NCBI RefSeq assembly: GCF_000418325.1
Contig: NC_021658.1
Location: 12,380,501 to 12,444,500 of the forward strand
Direction: 5' to 3'
DNA length: 64,000 bases
Source: Sorangium cellulosum So0157-2
Lineage (GTDB): Bacteria; Myxococcota_A; Polyangia; Polyangiales; Polyangiaceae
Both the position numbers and the translations under genes were made by a program. The notes under the pieces were generated by a model. It saw only the letters and a list, made by a program, of their open reading frames with translations, was not told where the DNA came from and made no database searches. Shown in pieces: positions 7,500-16,479 of the stretch (within the stretch, counting starts at the first letter, position 1; the number at the start of each line of letters is the position of its first letter).

Positions 7500-9692
7500 T
7501 TATCTGGCGCTGGCGAGGGCGCGCCGGCCCGCCGCGCCGCCCTCCCCCGGGGCGGCCGCGCGGGCCGGCGCGCCGCTGTCCACGCCGGGCGCGCCGGCGA
7601 TCTGGGACGGCCCCGGCCTGTCGACGAGGCGGTGCACCTCGAGGGCCCCGCGGTCGATGAGGCTGAGGAGCGGGCGCGGCCAGAAGCCGAGGAGGAGGAC
7701 CAGCGCCGCGAGCGGCGCGATCGAGGCGAGCTCTCGCCCGTTGATCTCCGGGAACTTCCCGCCGAACGGCTCGAGGTACTTGCTCTGCCGCCACGACGCG
7801 CGGAACGTGCCGAGGAACATCCGCTGGAGCGCCCAGAGGTGGTAGGCCGCGGTGATGACGACGCCGACGGCGGCGAGGATCGTGAGGGCGCGGTAGCGCG
7901 GGAAGGCGCCGATGAACGTCATCGCCTCGCCCCAGAAGCCGGACAGGCCGGGCAGGCCGAGCGACGCCATGAACGCGAAGCCCACGAACGCCGTGTAGAG
8001 CGGCATCTCCGAGGCGAGGCCGCCGAACTTGTCGATGTCGCGCGTGTGCACGCGGTCGTAGACCACGCCGACCAGGGTGAAGAGCATCGCGGTGATCAGG
8101 CCGTGGTTGAACATCTGCACGAGGCACGCCTGGATGCCCTGCGGCGTCATCGCGCCGAGCGCGAGCAGCGCGAAGCCCATGTGGCTCACGGAGGAGTAGG
8201 CCACGAGCTTCTTCAGGTCGCTCTGCGCCATGGCGCAGAAGGCGCCGTAGAGGATGTTGATCACCCCGAACGCCGCCATCGCCGGCGCGGCCCACTGCGT
8301 CGCCTCGGGCAGCAGCGTGAAGTTGATGCGGAGGATGCCGTAGGTGCCCATCTTGAGGAGCACCCCCGCGAGGATCACGCTGATCGCCGTGGGCGCCTCC
8401 ACGTGCGCGTCCGGCAGCCAGGTGTGGAACGGGAACATCGGGATCTTGATGGCGAACCCGACGAAGAGCCAGATCCAGACCACCTTCACCGCGGCGACGC
8501 CGAGGATCTCGAGCCCCTGCGCCGCCCAGGCGACGCGCGAGAGCTCCGGGATGGAGAAGATGCGCTCGGTCGCCTGGCCGTCGACCAGGTAGGTGTGGCC
8601 GGCGTTCAGGTAGAACCAGATGAACGCGAGCAGCATGAAGACGCTGCCGGCCAGCGTGTAGAGGAAGAACTTGATCGCCGCGTACTCGCGCCGCGGGCCG
8701 CCCCAGATGCCGATGAGGAAGTACATCGGCAGGAGCATCACCTCCCAGAAGACGAAGAAGAGGAACAGGTCGAGGGCGATGAAGACGCCGAACATCCCCG
8801 TGACGAGGAGGTTGTACATGGCGAAGTAGCCCTTGAGCTGATCGTGGACGCTGTAGCTCGCGAGCGCGCCCACGAACGAGATCAGCGCCGTCAGGAGGAC
8901 CATCGAGATCGACACGCCGTCGACGCCGACGAAGTACTCGACGTTCAGCGAGCGGATCCACACGCCGTGCTCGATGAACTGGTAGCCGTCGTTGCCGTCG
9001 GCCCGCGTGAAGCTCCGGTCGAACTGGGCGTAGAGCCACCCCGCGAGCACGAGGTTCACGCCCATCAGCACGACGGTCAGCAGCCGGAGCTTGCGGTCGT
9101 CCTTGTAGCGCAGGAGGTGCGCGACGAAGACCGCGACCACGCCGAGCAGCGGCAGGAACGTCAGGATCGACAGGATGTGGTCGCCGACGAAGCCGAGGCC
9201 GCGCCCGCGCTCCGCGTGGATGCCCATGGCCAGGGTCCGCGGTGTCTCCAGCACGCCGGCCGCGCCGGCCGCGACCGCGTCCGACTCGACGACGACGTGC
9301 CCGTAGAGCTCGCGCGCGCGCACGCCCTCGGTCCTCCACCGGACCACGACCTTCCGGCTCGCGCCCGGCGGGAGGGTCGCCGCGGTGCCGCCGCCCTCGA
9401 GCTCCGCGCTCACGCCCGGCGGGACGCGCGGGTCCTCGGGCGACGTGCGCACGATCACCCGCGTCACCTTCAGGGGGCCGTCGCCGCGGTTCTCGATCGT
9501 GAACGAGCCGGCGTAGTCCGGCCCGCTCGCCGCGAGCTCGACCGGCGCGCCGGGCGCCTCGGCGCGCAGCGCGATCTGGCCGCGCGGCTCGAGCGCCGCC
9601 GGCGGCGGAGCATCGAGGGCCTGCGCCGCCGCGGGCCACGCCGCCCCGAGCACGACGGAGAGCGCGGCCAGGAGGGGGATCAGGAGCTTCAT
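7500..9692 (-). CDS. nuoM: NADH-quinone oxidoreductase subunit M with extra N-terminal periplasmic domain
   Basis: Antiporter-like subunit of complex I. Residues from about 165 on are ordinary NuoM (about 14 helices, PMFPFHTWLPDAHVEAPTAIS, LKKLVAYSSVSHMGF). Unusually, about 165 residues precede the first family helix. From the ATG at 9692 they form a good Sec signal peptide (MKLLIPLLAALS...PAAAQA, residues 1-25) and a Gly/Pro/Val-rich beta-type domain (about 26-163) with FTIENRGDGPLKVTRVIVRTS, like immunoglobulin-fold DUF1573/ASPM-type modules. An earlier ATG at 9761, only 7 nt after nuoL, is possible, but the signal peptide favours 9692. Total about 730 residues against roughly 500 normally. 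Confidence 0.92.
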   Translation of the reverse strand: MKLLIPLLAALSVVLGAAWPAAAQALDAPPPAALEPRGQIALRAEAPGAPVELAASGPDYAGSFTIENRGDGPLKVTRVIVRTSPEDPRVPPGVSAELEGGGTAATLPPGASRKVVVRWRTEGVRARELYGHVVVESDAVAAGAAGVLETPRTLAMGIHAERGRGLGFVGDHILSILTFLPLLGVVAVFVAHLLRYKDDRKLRLLTVVLMGVNLVLAGWLYAQFDRSFTRADGNDGYQFIEHGVWIRSLNVEYFVGVDGVSISMVLLTALISFVGALASYSVHDQLKGYFAMYNLLVTGMFGVFIALDLFLFFVFWEVMLLPMYFLIGIWGGPRREYAAIKFFLYTLAGSVFMLLAFIWFYLNAGHTYLVDGQATERIFSIPELSRVAWAAQGLEILGVAAVKVVWIWLFVGFAIKIPMFPFHTWLPDAHVEAPTAISVILAGVLLKMGTYGILRINFTLLPEATQWAAPAMAAFGVINILYGAFCAMAQSDLKKLVAYSSVSHMGFALLALGAMTPQGIQACLVQMFNHGLITAMLFTLVGVVYDRVHTRDIDKFGGLASEMPLYTAFVGFAFMASLGLPGLSGFWGEAMTFIGAFPRYRALTILAAVGVVITAAYHLWALQRMFLGTFRASWRQSKYLEPFGGKFPEINGRELASIAPLAALVLLLGFWPRPLLSLIDRGALEVHRLVDRPGPSQIAGAPGVDSGAPARAAAPGEGGAAGRRALASAR

Positions 9693-9768
9693 CGAGGTGG
9701 ACCTCACCGGGGTCGCGAGGGCGACGCCGCGGCGCGTGTTGACGAAGGAGAGGTTCGACATCCGCCGT

Positions 9769-12354
9769 TCACCGCAGGAAGTAATGAACGATGCTGATCA
9801 AGGCGACGCCGCCCAAGAGGAAGTAGACGTAGCTCTGGATGCGCCCCGTCTGCAGGGTGCGGAGCTTCGCGCCCGCGCTCAGCGTGCCCTCGGCGACGAG
9901 GTTCACGACCCCGTCGACGAGGTACCTGTCGATGGCGCCCGTGACCCAGGCCGCGGCCCGGGTCAGGACCGCGACCGCGTTGACGATGCCGTCGACGATC
10001 CACCGGTCCATCTCGGCGAAGAAGAGGCGCAGCGAGAGGGCGGCGCGCACCACCGTCGCGTCGTAGATCTCGTCGACGTAGTACCGGTTCGAGAGGAGCC
10101 GATATCCCGGGAGCCGCCGCTCGTCCTCCGCCCAGCGCGCCGAGCGCCGCTCGCCGTAGCGGGCGCGGGCCCGCGAGAAGGCGAAGATCGCGCCGCCGAC
10201 CGAGAGCGCCATCAGCGCGAGCTCGAGCCCGAGCCCGTGGCGCTGGAACGAGACGTCCGCGTGGGCGAACACCGGATGGAGCCACGCCTCGAGCAGGGGC
10301 TCGCCGTGGCCGCCGACGAAGTGGCTGGAGAAGCCGAACACCGCGCCCGCGAGCGCCGACAGCACCGCCAGCGCCGCGAGCACCCAGGTGATCGCCGGCG
10401 GCGACTCGTGGACCTTCGTCTTGATCTCCTTGCGGGCATGCGGCCCCTCGAACGTCAGGTAGTAGCTCCGCCACATGTAGAACGAGGTGCAGAGCGCCGC
10501 CGCGAGCCCCATCCCGTAGAGGAGCAGCCCCGGGATCGGGCCGGTGTTCTCGGTGCCGAACGCCTTCCAGAGGATCTCGTCCTTGGACCAGAAGCCGGCG
10601 AAGAACGGGATCGGCGCGGCGGTGATGGCGAGGCACGCGACCTGGTACGTCCGCGCCGTGAGCGGCATCACGCGGCGGAGGCCGCCCATGTTGCGCATGT
10701 CCTGCGCCGCGGCCTCGTCGTGCTCCACCGCGTGCATCCCGTGGATCACCGAGCCGGAGCCGAGGAAGAGGCACGCCTTGAAGAAGGCGTGCGTCATCAG
10801 GTGGAACACGGCGGCCCAGTACGCCCCCACGCCGACCCCGATGAACATGAAGCCGAGCTGGCTCACCGTGCTGTAGGCGAGCACCTTCTTGATGTCGTAC
10901 TGGAAGAGGCCGATCGTGGCCGCGAAGAGCGCCGTCGACGCCCCGATCAGCGCGACGATGCCGCCCGCGACCGGGCTCAGCGAGAACAGGGAGCCGAGGC
11001 GCGCGATCATGTAGACGCCGGCCGTGACCATGGTGGCGGCGTGGATCAGCGCGGAGACGGGCGTCGGGCCGGCCATCGCGTCGGGCAGCCAGACGTAGAG
11101 CGGGATCTGCGCGCTCTTGCCCGCCGCGCCGACGAACAGGAAGAGGCAGGCCAGCGTGATCAGCGAGACGCCCCACACCGTCTTCGACTCGAGCGCCTCC
11201 TTGAGGAACGCCTTGCCGCGCGCGTCCTTGATCACGAGCTGGTCGTGGATCTCGCGGAAGGTGACCGTCGAGCCCACGGTGGCCAGCACGACCTCCTTGC
11301 CCGGCTCGACGCGCATCCGCTCGATCGCGGCGATCTCGACGCCGTCGCCCCCGATCACGGCGCCGTCGCCCGGCACGATCACCACCGAGTGCACCCCGGC
11401 GTCGATCTCCTTCCGGAGGAAGGGCGACACGCCGAACGGCCGCGGGTTCGACGCGAGCTGCGCGGCGTCGGCGATCCCGAGGTACACGCGCGCGCCGGGG
11501 TGGCCGGTGAAGGTGAGGTAGCCCTTGGCGCCGGCGCGCGGCGCCCGGCGCTCGCCGGGCTTGCTCGCGGGCGCGTCGCTCGTCCCGGCGGCGGCGCCGC
11601 CGCCGCCGCGCGCCTCCGCGGCCACCGCGATGAAGCGCGCGCGGTAATCGGACAGGTACCGGCCGTCGTCGAGCCACCTGGCGCCGAGGCCCCAGAAGAG
11701 GAGCGCGAGGCCGCACACGAAGCCGAAGTCGCCGATCCGGTTCACGACGAAGGCCTTCATGCCGGCGGAGGCCTTCTCGTAGTCGCGGTACCAGAACCCG
11801 ATGAGCAGGTAGCTGCAGAGGCCGACGCCCTCCCAGCCGAAGAACATCACGATGAGGTTGTCCCCGAGGACGAGGAGCAGCATCGCGAAGACGAAGAGGT
11901 TCAGGTACGTGAAGAACCGCCAGTACGAGGGCTCGGCCTCCATGTACGACGCGGCATAGACGTGGATGAGCGCGCCGACGCCGGTGATGATCAGCGTCAT
12001 GAGGCCGCTCAGCGGGTCCATCACGAACGCGAAGTTCGCGTCGAGCGACCCGATGCGCACCATCTGCCAGGCGAAGCTGTAGAGCGCGCGCTCCTCCGGC
12101 GCGAGCCCGGCGAGCGCCACGAAGTTCGCGAGCCCGAGGGCGAAGGCGCCCAGCATCGCGCCCACGGCGACGAGCGTGACGCCGAAGCTCCCGATGTGGA
12201 GCCGCTTCGACAGATCGCGGCCGAACGCGCTCCGCTGCAGCGCGCGACCGAAGAGCGCGTTCGTCGCCGCGCCGAGCAGCGGCAGGAGCGGGATCCACCA
12301 GAGCGGCGTCAGCGACGCGTGGACGTGCGTGACCTGGCCGGAGTAGTCGGGCAT
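9769..12354 (-). CDS. nuoL: NADH-quinone oxidoreductase subunit L with PEGA-like insert
   Basis: Largest antiporter-like subunit of complex I, 861 residues against roughly 620-700 in most bacteria. Core motifs are intact: FFGWEGVGLCSYLLIGFW, NRIGDFGF, GKSAQIPLYVWLPDAMAGPTPVSALIHAATMVTAGVY (split here only for reference) and the long C-terminal amphipathic helix region. The extra length lies at about 236-392, between the helix after NRIGDFG and the helix before GKSAQ. It contains a low-complexity linker and a stretch GYLTFTGHPGARVYLG...IDAGVHSVVIVPGDG, which looks like a PEGA-type beta module. By comparison with E. coli NuoL this loop should face the periplasm. First gene of nuoLMN here. Confidence 0.93.
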   Translation of the reverse strand: MPDYSGQVTHVHASLTPLWWIPLLPLLGAATNALFGRALQRSAFGRDLSKRLHIGSFGVTLVAVGAMLGAFALGLANFVALAGLAPEERALYSFAWQMVRIGSLDANFAFVMDPLSGLMTLIITGVGALIHVYAASYMEAEPSYWRFFTYLNLFVFAMLLLVLGDNLIVMFFGWEGVGLCSYLLIGFWYRDYEKASAGMKAFVVNRIGDFGFVCGLALLFWGLGARWLDDGRYLSDYRARFIAVAAEARGGGGAAAGTSDAPASKPGERRAPRAGAKGYLTFTGHPGARVYLGIADAAQLASNPRPFGVSPFLRKEIDAGVHSVVIVPGDGAVIGGDGVEIAAIERMRVEPGKEVVLATVGSTVTFREIHDQLVIKDARGKAFLKEALESKTVWGVSLITLACLFLFVGAAGKSAQIPLYVWLPDAMAGPTPVSALIHAATMVTAGVYMIARLGSLFSLSPVAGGIVALIGASTALFAATIGLFQYDIKKVLAYSTVSQLGFMFIGVGVGAYWAAVFHLMTHAFFKACLFLGSGSVIHGMHAVEHDEAAAQDMRNMGGLRRVMPLTARTYQVACLAITAAPIPFFAGFWSKDEILWKAFGTENTGPIPGLLLYGMGLAAALCTSFYMWRSYYLTFEGPHARKEIKTKVHESPPAITWVLAALAVLSALAGAVFGFSSHFVGGHGEPLLEAWLHPVFAHADVSFQRHGLGLELALMALSVGGAIFAFSRARARYGERRSARWAEDERRLPGYRLLSNRYYVDEIYDATVVRAALSLRLFFAEMDRWIVDGIVNAVAVLTRAAAWVTGAIDRYLVDGVVNLVAEGTLSAGAKLRTLQTGRIQSYVYFLLGGVALISIVHYFLR

Positions 12355-12557
12355 CGTTGGGGACAGCCGGTGAGAACGTGGGCTTTCGCGCGCTCTGCAC
12401 GGCGAGACGCGGCGCGACAGCGGAACGTTCGGCTCTGGTGACTCCCCCGCGAAGCCGGAGGAGCCGCACGTTCATGGAGGATCAGGTCTATACCTCCATC
12501 GGCCCCGCGTTGGGGCGAGATACGCCGCTCCTCCGCGCGCCTCGCACCGCTGTGAGG

Positions 12558-13322
12558 TCAGCCGTCGGTCGCCCGCCGCTCCTCGTCCCCGCCCGCGGCG
12601 CCGCCGCTCTGCGGCGCGGCGCTGCCGAGCAGCGTCGCGCGCCGGATCGCGAGCCACAGCTCCCGCCTGCCCTCTCCGGTGATCGACGAGAAGCCCACCG
12701 CGCGGCGGAGCGCGCCGCTCGCCGCCCGCGGCGCCGCGGCGGACACCTGATCCAGCGCGCGCCGCACCGACGAGCGGGGAACCTTGTCGATCTTCGTCGC
12801 CACGAGGAGCAGCTCCACGGGCCGGCGCGCCACGTCGCGCGACGCCTCGACGAAGCGGACGAGCTCGAGGTCGTCCTCCTCGAGCCCCCTCCGCGCGTCG
12901 ACCAGGAGCAGCACCGCGGCGAGCGTGATGCGTCCGCGCAGGTAGCCCTCGATCAGCGACGCCCACGCCGCCTGCTCGGCCTTCGAGCGCCGGGTGAAGC
13001 CGTACCCCGGCAGATCCACGAGCTGGAACACGACGCCGTCGCGCGCCCGGGCCTCGTAGAGGTTGATCTGCCGCGTCGAGCCCGGGTTCGAGCTCGTCCG
13101 GACGAGCCCCTTGCGCTCGACCAGCGTGTTGATGAGGCTCGACTTGCCGACGTTCGAGCGCCCCGCGAACGCCACCTCCGCGCTGACGGGCGGCGGGAGC
13201 GACGCGAGCGACGCCGCGCCGGCGACGAAGGAGGCGTCGACGATCTGGAACGGATCGAGCTGCCGCTCGGCGCGCGCCGGCGGGGGAGCTGCTTGAGGCT
13301 TGGGCGGGCGGCGGGCGGTCAC
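12558..13322 (-). CDS. engB: Ribosome biogenesis GTP-binding protein EngB/YsxC
   Basis: Small Ras-like GTPase needed for 50S ribosome assembly, about 254 residues. Visible GTPase motifs are G1 GRSNVGKSS, the switch region SNPGSTRQIN, G3 DLPGYGF and G4 TKIDKVP. These match EngB rather than Era or Der. An Ala/Pro/Arg-rich N-terminus of about 25 residues and a short Gly/Ala/Glu C-terminal tail are added. The GTG start at 13322 overlaps the stop of the upstream DUF971 gene as GTGA, so translation is probably coupled. The frame is open further upstream, but that part only shadows the DUF971 gene. Confidence 0.93.
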   Translation of the reverse strand: MTARRPPKPQAAPPPARAERQLDPFQIVDASFVAGAASLASLPPPVSAEVAFAGRSNVGKSSLINTLVERKGLVRTSSNPGSTRQINLYEARARDGVVFQLVDLPGYGFTRRSKAEQAAWASLIEGYLRGRITLAAVLLLVDARRGLEEDDLELVRFVEASRDVARRPVELLLVATKIDKVPRSSVRRALDQVSAAAPRAASGALRRAVGFSSITGEGRRELWLAIRRATLLGSAAPQSGGAAGGDEERRATDG

Positions 13323-13657
13323 TTGGAGCGGGGCGGCTGGAATTGCGGCTTGCACTCGTCGCACTGGCAGAGCGAGCGCAGGTACCGGAACGTGTAGATG
13401 CCCGAGTCGTGCCGGTCTCCCCAGGTGAACTGGAGCGCGTAGTTGCCGACCTGCTCGATCTCGCGGACGTCCAGATCGCCCCCGGGCACGAAGTTGATCG
13501 TGCCGCCGTGCCCCTGGCAGTTCGCGCACGGGCAGTACCCGCGCAGGATCTCGTGCGGGAGGACGCTGCGGTGGCCGTCGGCCCAGTGGATCTCCATCAC
13601 CCGCGCGCCGTGCGGCGCCTTGACCTGCGTGGGTGTGAGCTTCGGATCCTGCGGCAT
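13319..13657 (-). CDS. DUF971 / gamma-butyrobetaine hydroxylase-like N-terminal domain protein
   Basis: Small cytoplasmic protein of about 112 residues made of a single DUF971 (GBBH-like N-terminal) domain. It shows IHWADGHRSVLPHEILRGYCPCANC and a second Cys pair (SLCQCDECKP), which together form a likely zinc site. Free-standing members of this family occur near Fe-S or apbC-type genes in other bacteria, and their role is unclear. The ATG at 13657 (MPQDPKL) has GGAAGG 8 nt upstream, so I prefer it to the ATG at 13675. It is coupled to engB by a GTGA overlap. Confidence 0.85.
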   Translation of the reverse strand: MPQDPKLTPTQVKAPHGARVMEIHWADGHRSVLPHEILRGYCPCANCQGHGGTINFVPGGDLDVREIEQVGNYALQFTWGDRHDSGIYTFRYLRSLCQCDECKPQFQPPRSK

Positions 13658-13886
13658 CGTACCCTTCCGGCGCACGGCAGTACCACGCCGATCCGGCGCT
13701 GCAAAGCGCAGCGGGGCTCACCGCGTCGCAAAATGCGCCGCGCCCCTGTTCGCGACGTCCCCGCTGGCCTCGCCTGTTCCGGCGCGGACCGCCGGACTCG
13801 GCCGCCGGCCTCGCCGCGCCCTCCCGAGCGCGGCGCCGGCGCGCGCCCGGCGATCGTTGGGCGGCCGCGGCGCGCGCCGGCCGCGG

Positions 13887-14909
13887 CTACCCCGCCGCGG
13901 CCGCCCGCGCCTCGACCGGCGCCAGCGTCGCCTCGACGCGCTCGAGGACCCGCACCACCGCGGCGCCCTCGTCGAGCGGCGTCAGCGGCGGCGCGCGGTC
14001 CTCGACGCAGCGGAGGAAGTGCTCGATCTCCACCGAGAGCGGCTCGCGCCACGGCACCGCGACCTCGCGCTCTTCGACGACGCGCGCGAGCGCGTCGCGC
14101 TCGATGCGATCGGCGCGCTCGCGCGCGTCGTCGAGGAGCGCGCCCGCCGCGGCGCCGCGCGCGTCGAGCAGCGCCAGCCGGTCGGGCGCGCGCACGTCGT
14201 CGAAGAGCGCGACGCGCGCGCTGCCGGCGAGCCGCAGCCGCCGCTCCTTGGTCGGGCTCGACGAGCAGAGCTCGATCTGCGCGGTGAGGCCGCTCTCGAG
14301 GCGCGCCGACAGCGTGACGTGCTCGCCGCCCGGCGAGAGGTGGGCCCGCGCCTCGACGAGCGGGCTCGGGTCGAGCGCCGACAGCACCGAGAGGTCGTGC
14401 GGCCCGAGCGTCCAGAGCGCCGAGCGCGCCCCGCCGCCGGCGCCGCCCGTCGAGAGGCGCGCCGCGCTGAAGCTCACGAGATCGCCGAGGCGCCGCTCGC
14501 GCGCGAGCGCGACGAGGTGCACCACCGAGGGGTGGTAGCGGAGCAGGTGGCCGACCATGCCGACCCGGCCGAGCGCCGCCGCGCGCGCGGCGCAGCGATC
14601 CGCCTGCGCCGCGGAGAGGGCCAGCGGCTTCTCCACGAACACGTCGGCGCCGGCCTCGAGCGCGCGCAGCGCGAGCTCGGCGTGGCTCGCCGCGGGCGTC
14701 GCGACGACCACCGCGTCCACGCGCGCGGCCAGCGCCTCGTCGAGCGTCCGCACGAGCCGCGCCCGCGGGGCGAGCGCGCGCGCCCGCGCGAGGCGGCCGC
14801 GGTCGACGTCCGCCACCGCGACGACGCGCGCCCGCGCGTTCTCCGACAGCGCGCGGAGGAGCTTCTCCCCCCACCGCCCGCAGCCGAGCAGCGCCACGCG
14901 GACGCTCAC
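13887..14909 (-). CDS. Gfo/Idh/MocA family oxidoreductase
   Basis: Predicted NAD(P)-dependent dehydrogenase of about 340 residues, probably acting on a sugar or cyclitol. The N-terminal Rossmann fold has VALLGCGRWGEKLLRAL, and the family signature VFVEKPLALS (EKP, the catalytic Lys region) is present. A C-terminal alpha/beta domain follows (WTLGPHDLSVLSAL). The GTG start at 14909 overlaps the stop of the upstream small gene as GTGA and follows a G-rich stretch. The frame is open further upstream, but only as a shadow. Substrate not deducible. Confidence 0.87.
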   Translation of the reverse strand: MSVRVALLGCGRWGEKLLRALSENARARVVAVADVDRGRLARARALAPRARLVRTLDEALAARVDAVVVATPAASHAELALRALEAGADVFVEKPLALSAAQADRCAARAAALGRVGMVGHLLRYHPSVVHLVALARERRLGDLVSFSAARLSTGGAGGGARSALWTLGPHDLSVLSALDPSPLVEARAHLSPGGEHVTLSARLESGLTAQIELCSSSPTKERRLRLAGSARVALFDDVRAPDRLALLDARGAAAGALLDDARERADRIERDALARVVEEREVAVPWREPLSVEIEHFLRCVEDRAPPLTPLDEGAAVVRVLERVEATLAPVEARAAAAG

Positions 14910-15307
14910 GGCGCCCCCGGCGCGGCGGCGGACTCGGCCGGCGGACGCCCGAGCTCGCCGAGGATCGCCTCGCCGTCGCGGTTGCCCGGGTGGATCGACG
15001 GCCCGTTGATGTCGACGAGGAAGTCGTACGCCGCGCGCGGCTCTCCCTCGATCGTCGCGCGCACGCGGACGTGCTGGAAGCAGGCCGACTCGGTGGCGGT
15101 GCTCCAGACGGGCGGCTTGCCCGGGTGCCGCGCGCCGATCGCCTCCGGCACGCTCCGGCCGTCCTGCGCCCGGTACTGCTGCACGATGCCGAGCGCCGCC
15201 CTGCGATCCGAGGCGTTGAACCGCGACTGAACCCAGAGGACCGCGCCGGCGGCGACCGCGCTGGTGCCCACGAGCAGCAGCGTCCGCATCGCCTTGCCGT
15301 AGTCCAT
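14906..15307 (-). CDS. Small membrane-anchored protein of unknown function
   Basis: A 133-residue protein with one N-terminal hydrophobic segment (RTLLLVGTSAVAAGAVLWVQ) that could be an anchor or uncleaved signal. A soluble part follows with CFQHVRVRATIEGEPRAAYDFLVDINGP, then an Ala/Pro tail. I do not recognise a family. An alternative start is the ATG at 15289. The stop overlaps the GTG of the Gfo/Idh/MocA gene (GTGA), so the two are probably co-translated, but nothing else links them functionally. Confidence 0.6.
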   Translation of the reverse strand: MDYGKAMRTLLLVGTSAVAAGAVLWVQSRFNASDRRAALGIVQQYRAQDGRSVPEAIGARHPGKPPVWSTATESACFQHVRVRATIEGEPRAAYDFLVDINGPSIHPGNRDGEAILGELGRPPAESAAAPGAP

Positions 15308-15391
15308 CCGCGATGGCGTATAGCCCCGGCGCCCGGGGAGGGCCAGCCGTAGCGCCCGCGCGGCGCGGCACCTCGAGCCGCCTCGCGCCGC

Positions 15392-16345
15392 CTAGCCCAC
15401 GAACGACCCGAGCCCGCGGAACCTGCGGTACCGGTCGTCCACGAGCTCCTCCGGGCTGAGCCCGTCCATCGACGCGAGCGTCGCCCAGAGCGCCTTGTCG
15501 AGCCGCGCCGCGGCGTCGTCGTGATCCTGGTGCGCGCCGCCGGTCGGCTCCTCGACGACGGTGTCGACGACGCCGAGCTGCAGGAGGTCCGGCGCGGTGA
15601 TCTTGAGCCGCGCCGCGGCCTCGTCGGCGCGGGCCCCGTCCTTCCAGAGGATGGCCGCGCAGCCCTCGGGCGAGATGACCGAATAGCAGCTGAACTCGAG
15701 CACCAGCACGCGGTTCGCGACGCCGAGCGCCAGCGCGCCGCCCGAGCCCCCCTCGCCGATGACGGTCGCCACGATCGGCACCCCGACCCGCGCCATCGCG
15801 GCGAGCGCGGCGCCGATCGCCTCGCTCTGGCCGCGCTCCTCGGCGCCGATGCCCGGGTACGCGCCCATCGTGTCGATGAACGTCAGGATCGGGAGCCCGA
15901 ACCGGTCCGCCATCTCGTAGAGCCGGATGGCCTTCCGGTAGCCCTCCGGGTGCGGCATCCCGAAGTTGCGCTTCACGTTCTCCTTCGCGCCGCGCCCCTT
16001 CTGGTGGCCCACCACCACGACGCTCCGCCCGTGGTACGTCGCGAGCCCGCCGACGATCGAGCAGTCGTCGCCGAAGCGCCGATCGCCCTTCAGCTCGACC
16101 CAGTCCGTGAAGAGCCGCTTCACGTAGTCGAGCGTGTACGGCCGGTTCGCGTGCCGCGAGAGCAGCACCTTCTGCATCGGCGTGAGGCCCGCGAAGATCT
16201 CGCGCGCCAGCCGGCCCGTGTTGTCCTCGAGCTGCGCGAGCTCCGGCTCGAAGCGCGGGTCGGCCGCGGCGAGCGACCGCAGCTCCCGCACCTTCTCGAT
16301 CAGCTCTGCGACGGGTTTTTCAAAGGGTAGAATCGAAGCAGCCAC
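15392..16345 (-). CDS. accA: Acetyl-CoA carboxylase carboxyltransferase subunit alpha
   Basis: Alpha half of the carboxyltransferase of acetyl-CoA carboxylase, the first committed step of fatty-acid synthesis; it works with AccD, which is not in the window. The 317 residues match the usual length. Diagnostic blocks are GGLATYHGRSVVVVGHQKGR, LTFIDTMGAYPGIGAEERGQ and GEGGSGGALALG followed by YSVISPEGCAAILWKD. Most of the protein is the crotonase-like fold. The N-terminal helix (ILPFEKPVAELIEKVREL) is also typical. Neighbours are not lipid genes. Confidence 0.96.
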   Translation of the reverse strand: MAASILPFEKPVAELIEKVRELRSLAAADPRFEPELAQLEDNTGRLAREIFAGLTPMQKVLLSRHANRPYTLDYVKRLFTDWVELKGDRRFGDDCSIVGGLATYHGRSVVVVGHQKGRGAKENVKRNFGMPHPEGYRKAIRLYEMADRFGLPILTFIDTMGAYPGIGAEERGQSEAIGAALAAMARVGVPIVATVIGEGGSGGALALGVANRVLVLEFSCYSVISPEGCAAILWKDGARADEAAARLKITAPDLLQLGVVDTVVEEPTGGAHQDHDDAAARLDKALWATLASMDGLSPEELVDDRYRRFRGLGSFVG

Positions 16346-16479
16346 GGCGCGGACCCTAACGCTGCAGCGGGCGGGCGGCTACGGCGCTGTGCTGCCGCGG
16401 CGCAGCGCGTCGCGCGCGTCGCGCCCCTGCGACGACGCGCGCGCCCTCCGCCCGGGGCGGAGGCGCCGCGTCATCGCGC

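Noticed and set aside
6507..9797. Open plus-strand frame of 1096 codons opposite nuoM and nuoN
   Set aside because: Composition is Arg/Glu/His/Asp-rich without any motif; it is the mirror of the real complex I genes in high-GC DNA.
9697..12441. Open plus-strand frame of 914 codons opposite nuoL
   Set aside because: Same artefact: no domain, unnatural composition, and the minus strand encodes a clear NuoL.
13722..13886. Inverted repeats of GGCCGCGG type near the dehydrogenase stop
   Set aside because: Short GC palindromes are expected by chance at this base composition and no U-tract follows.
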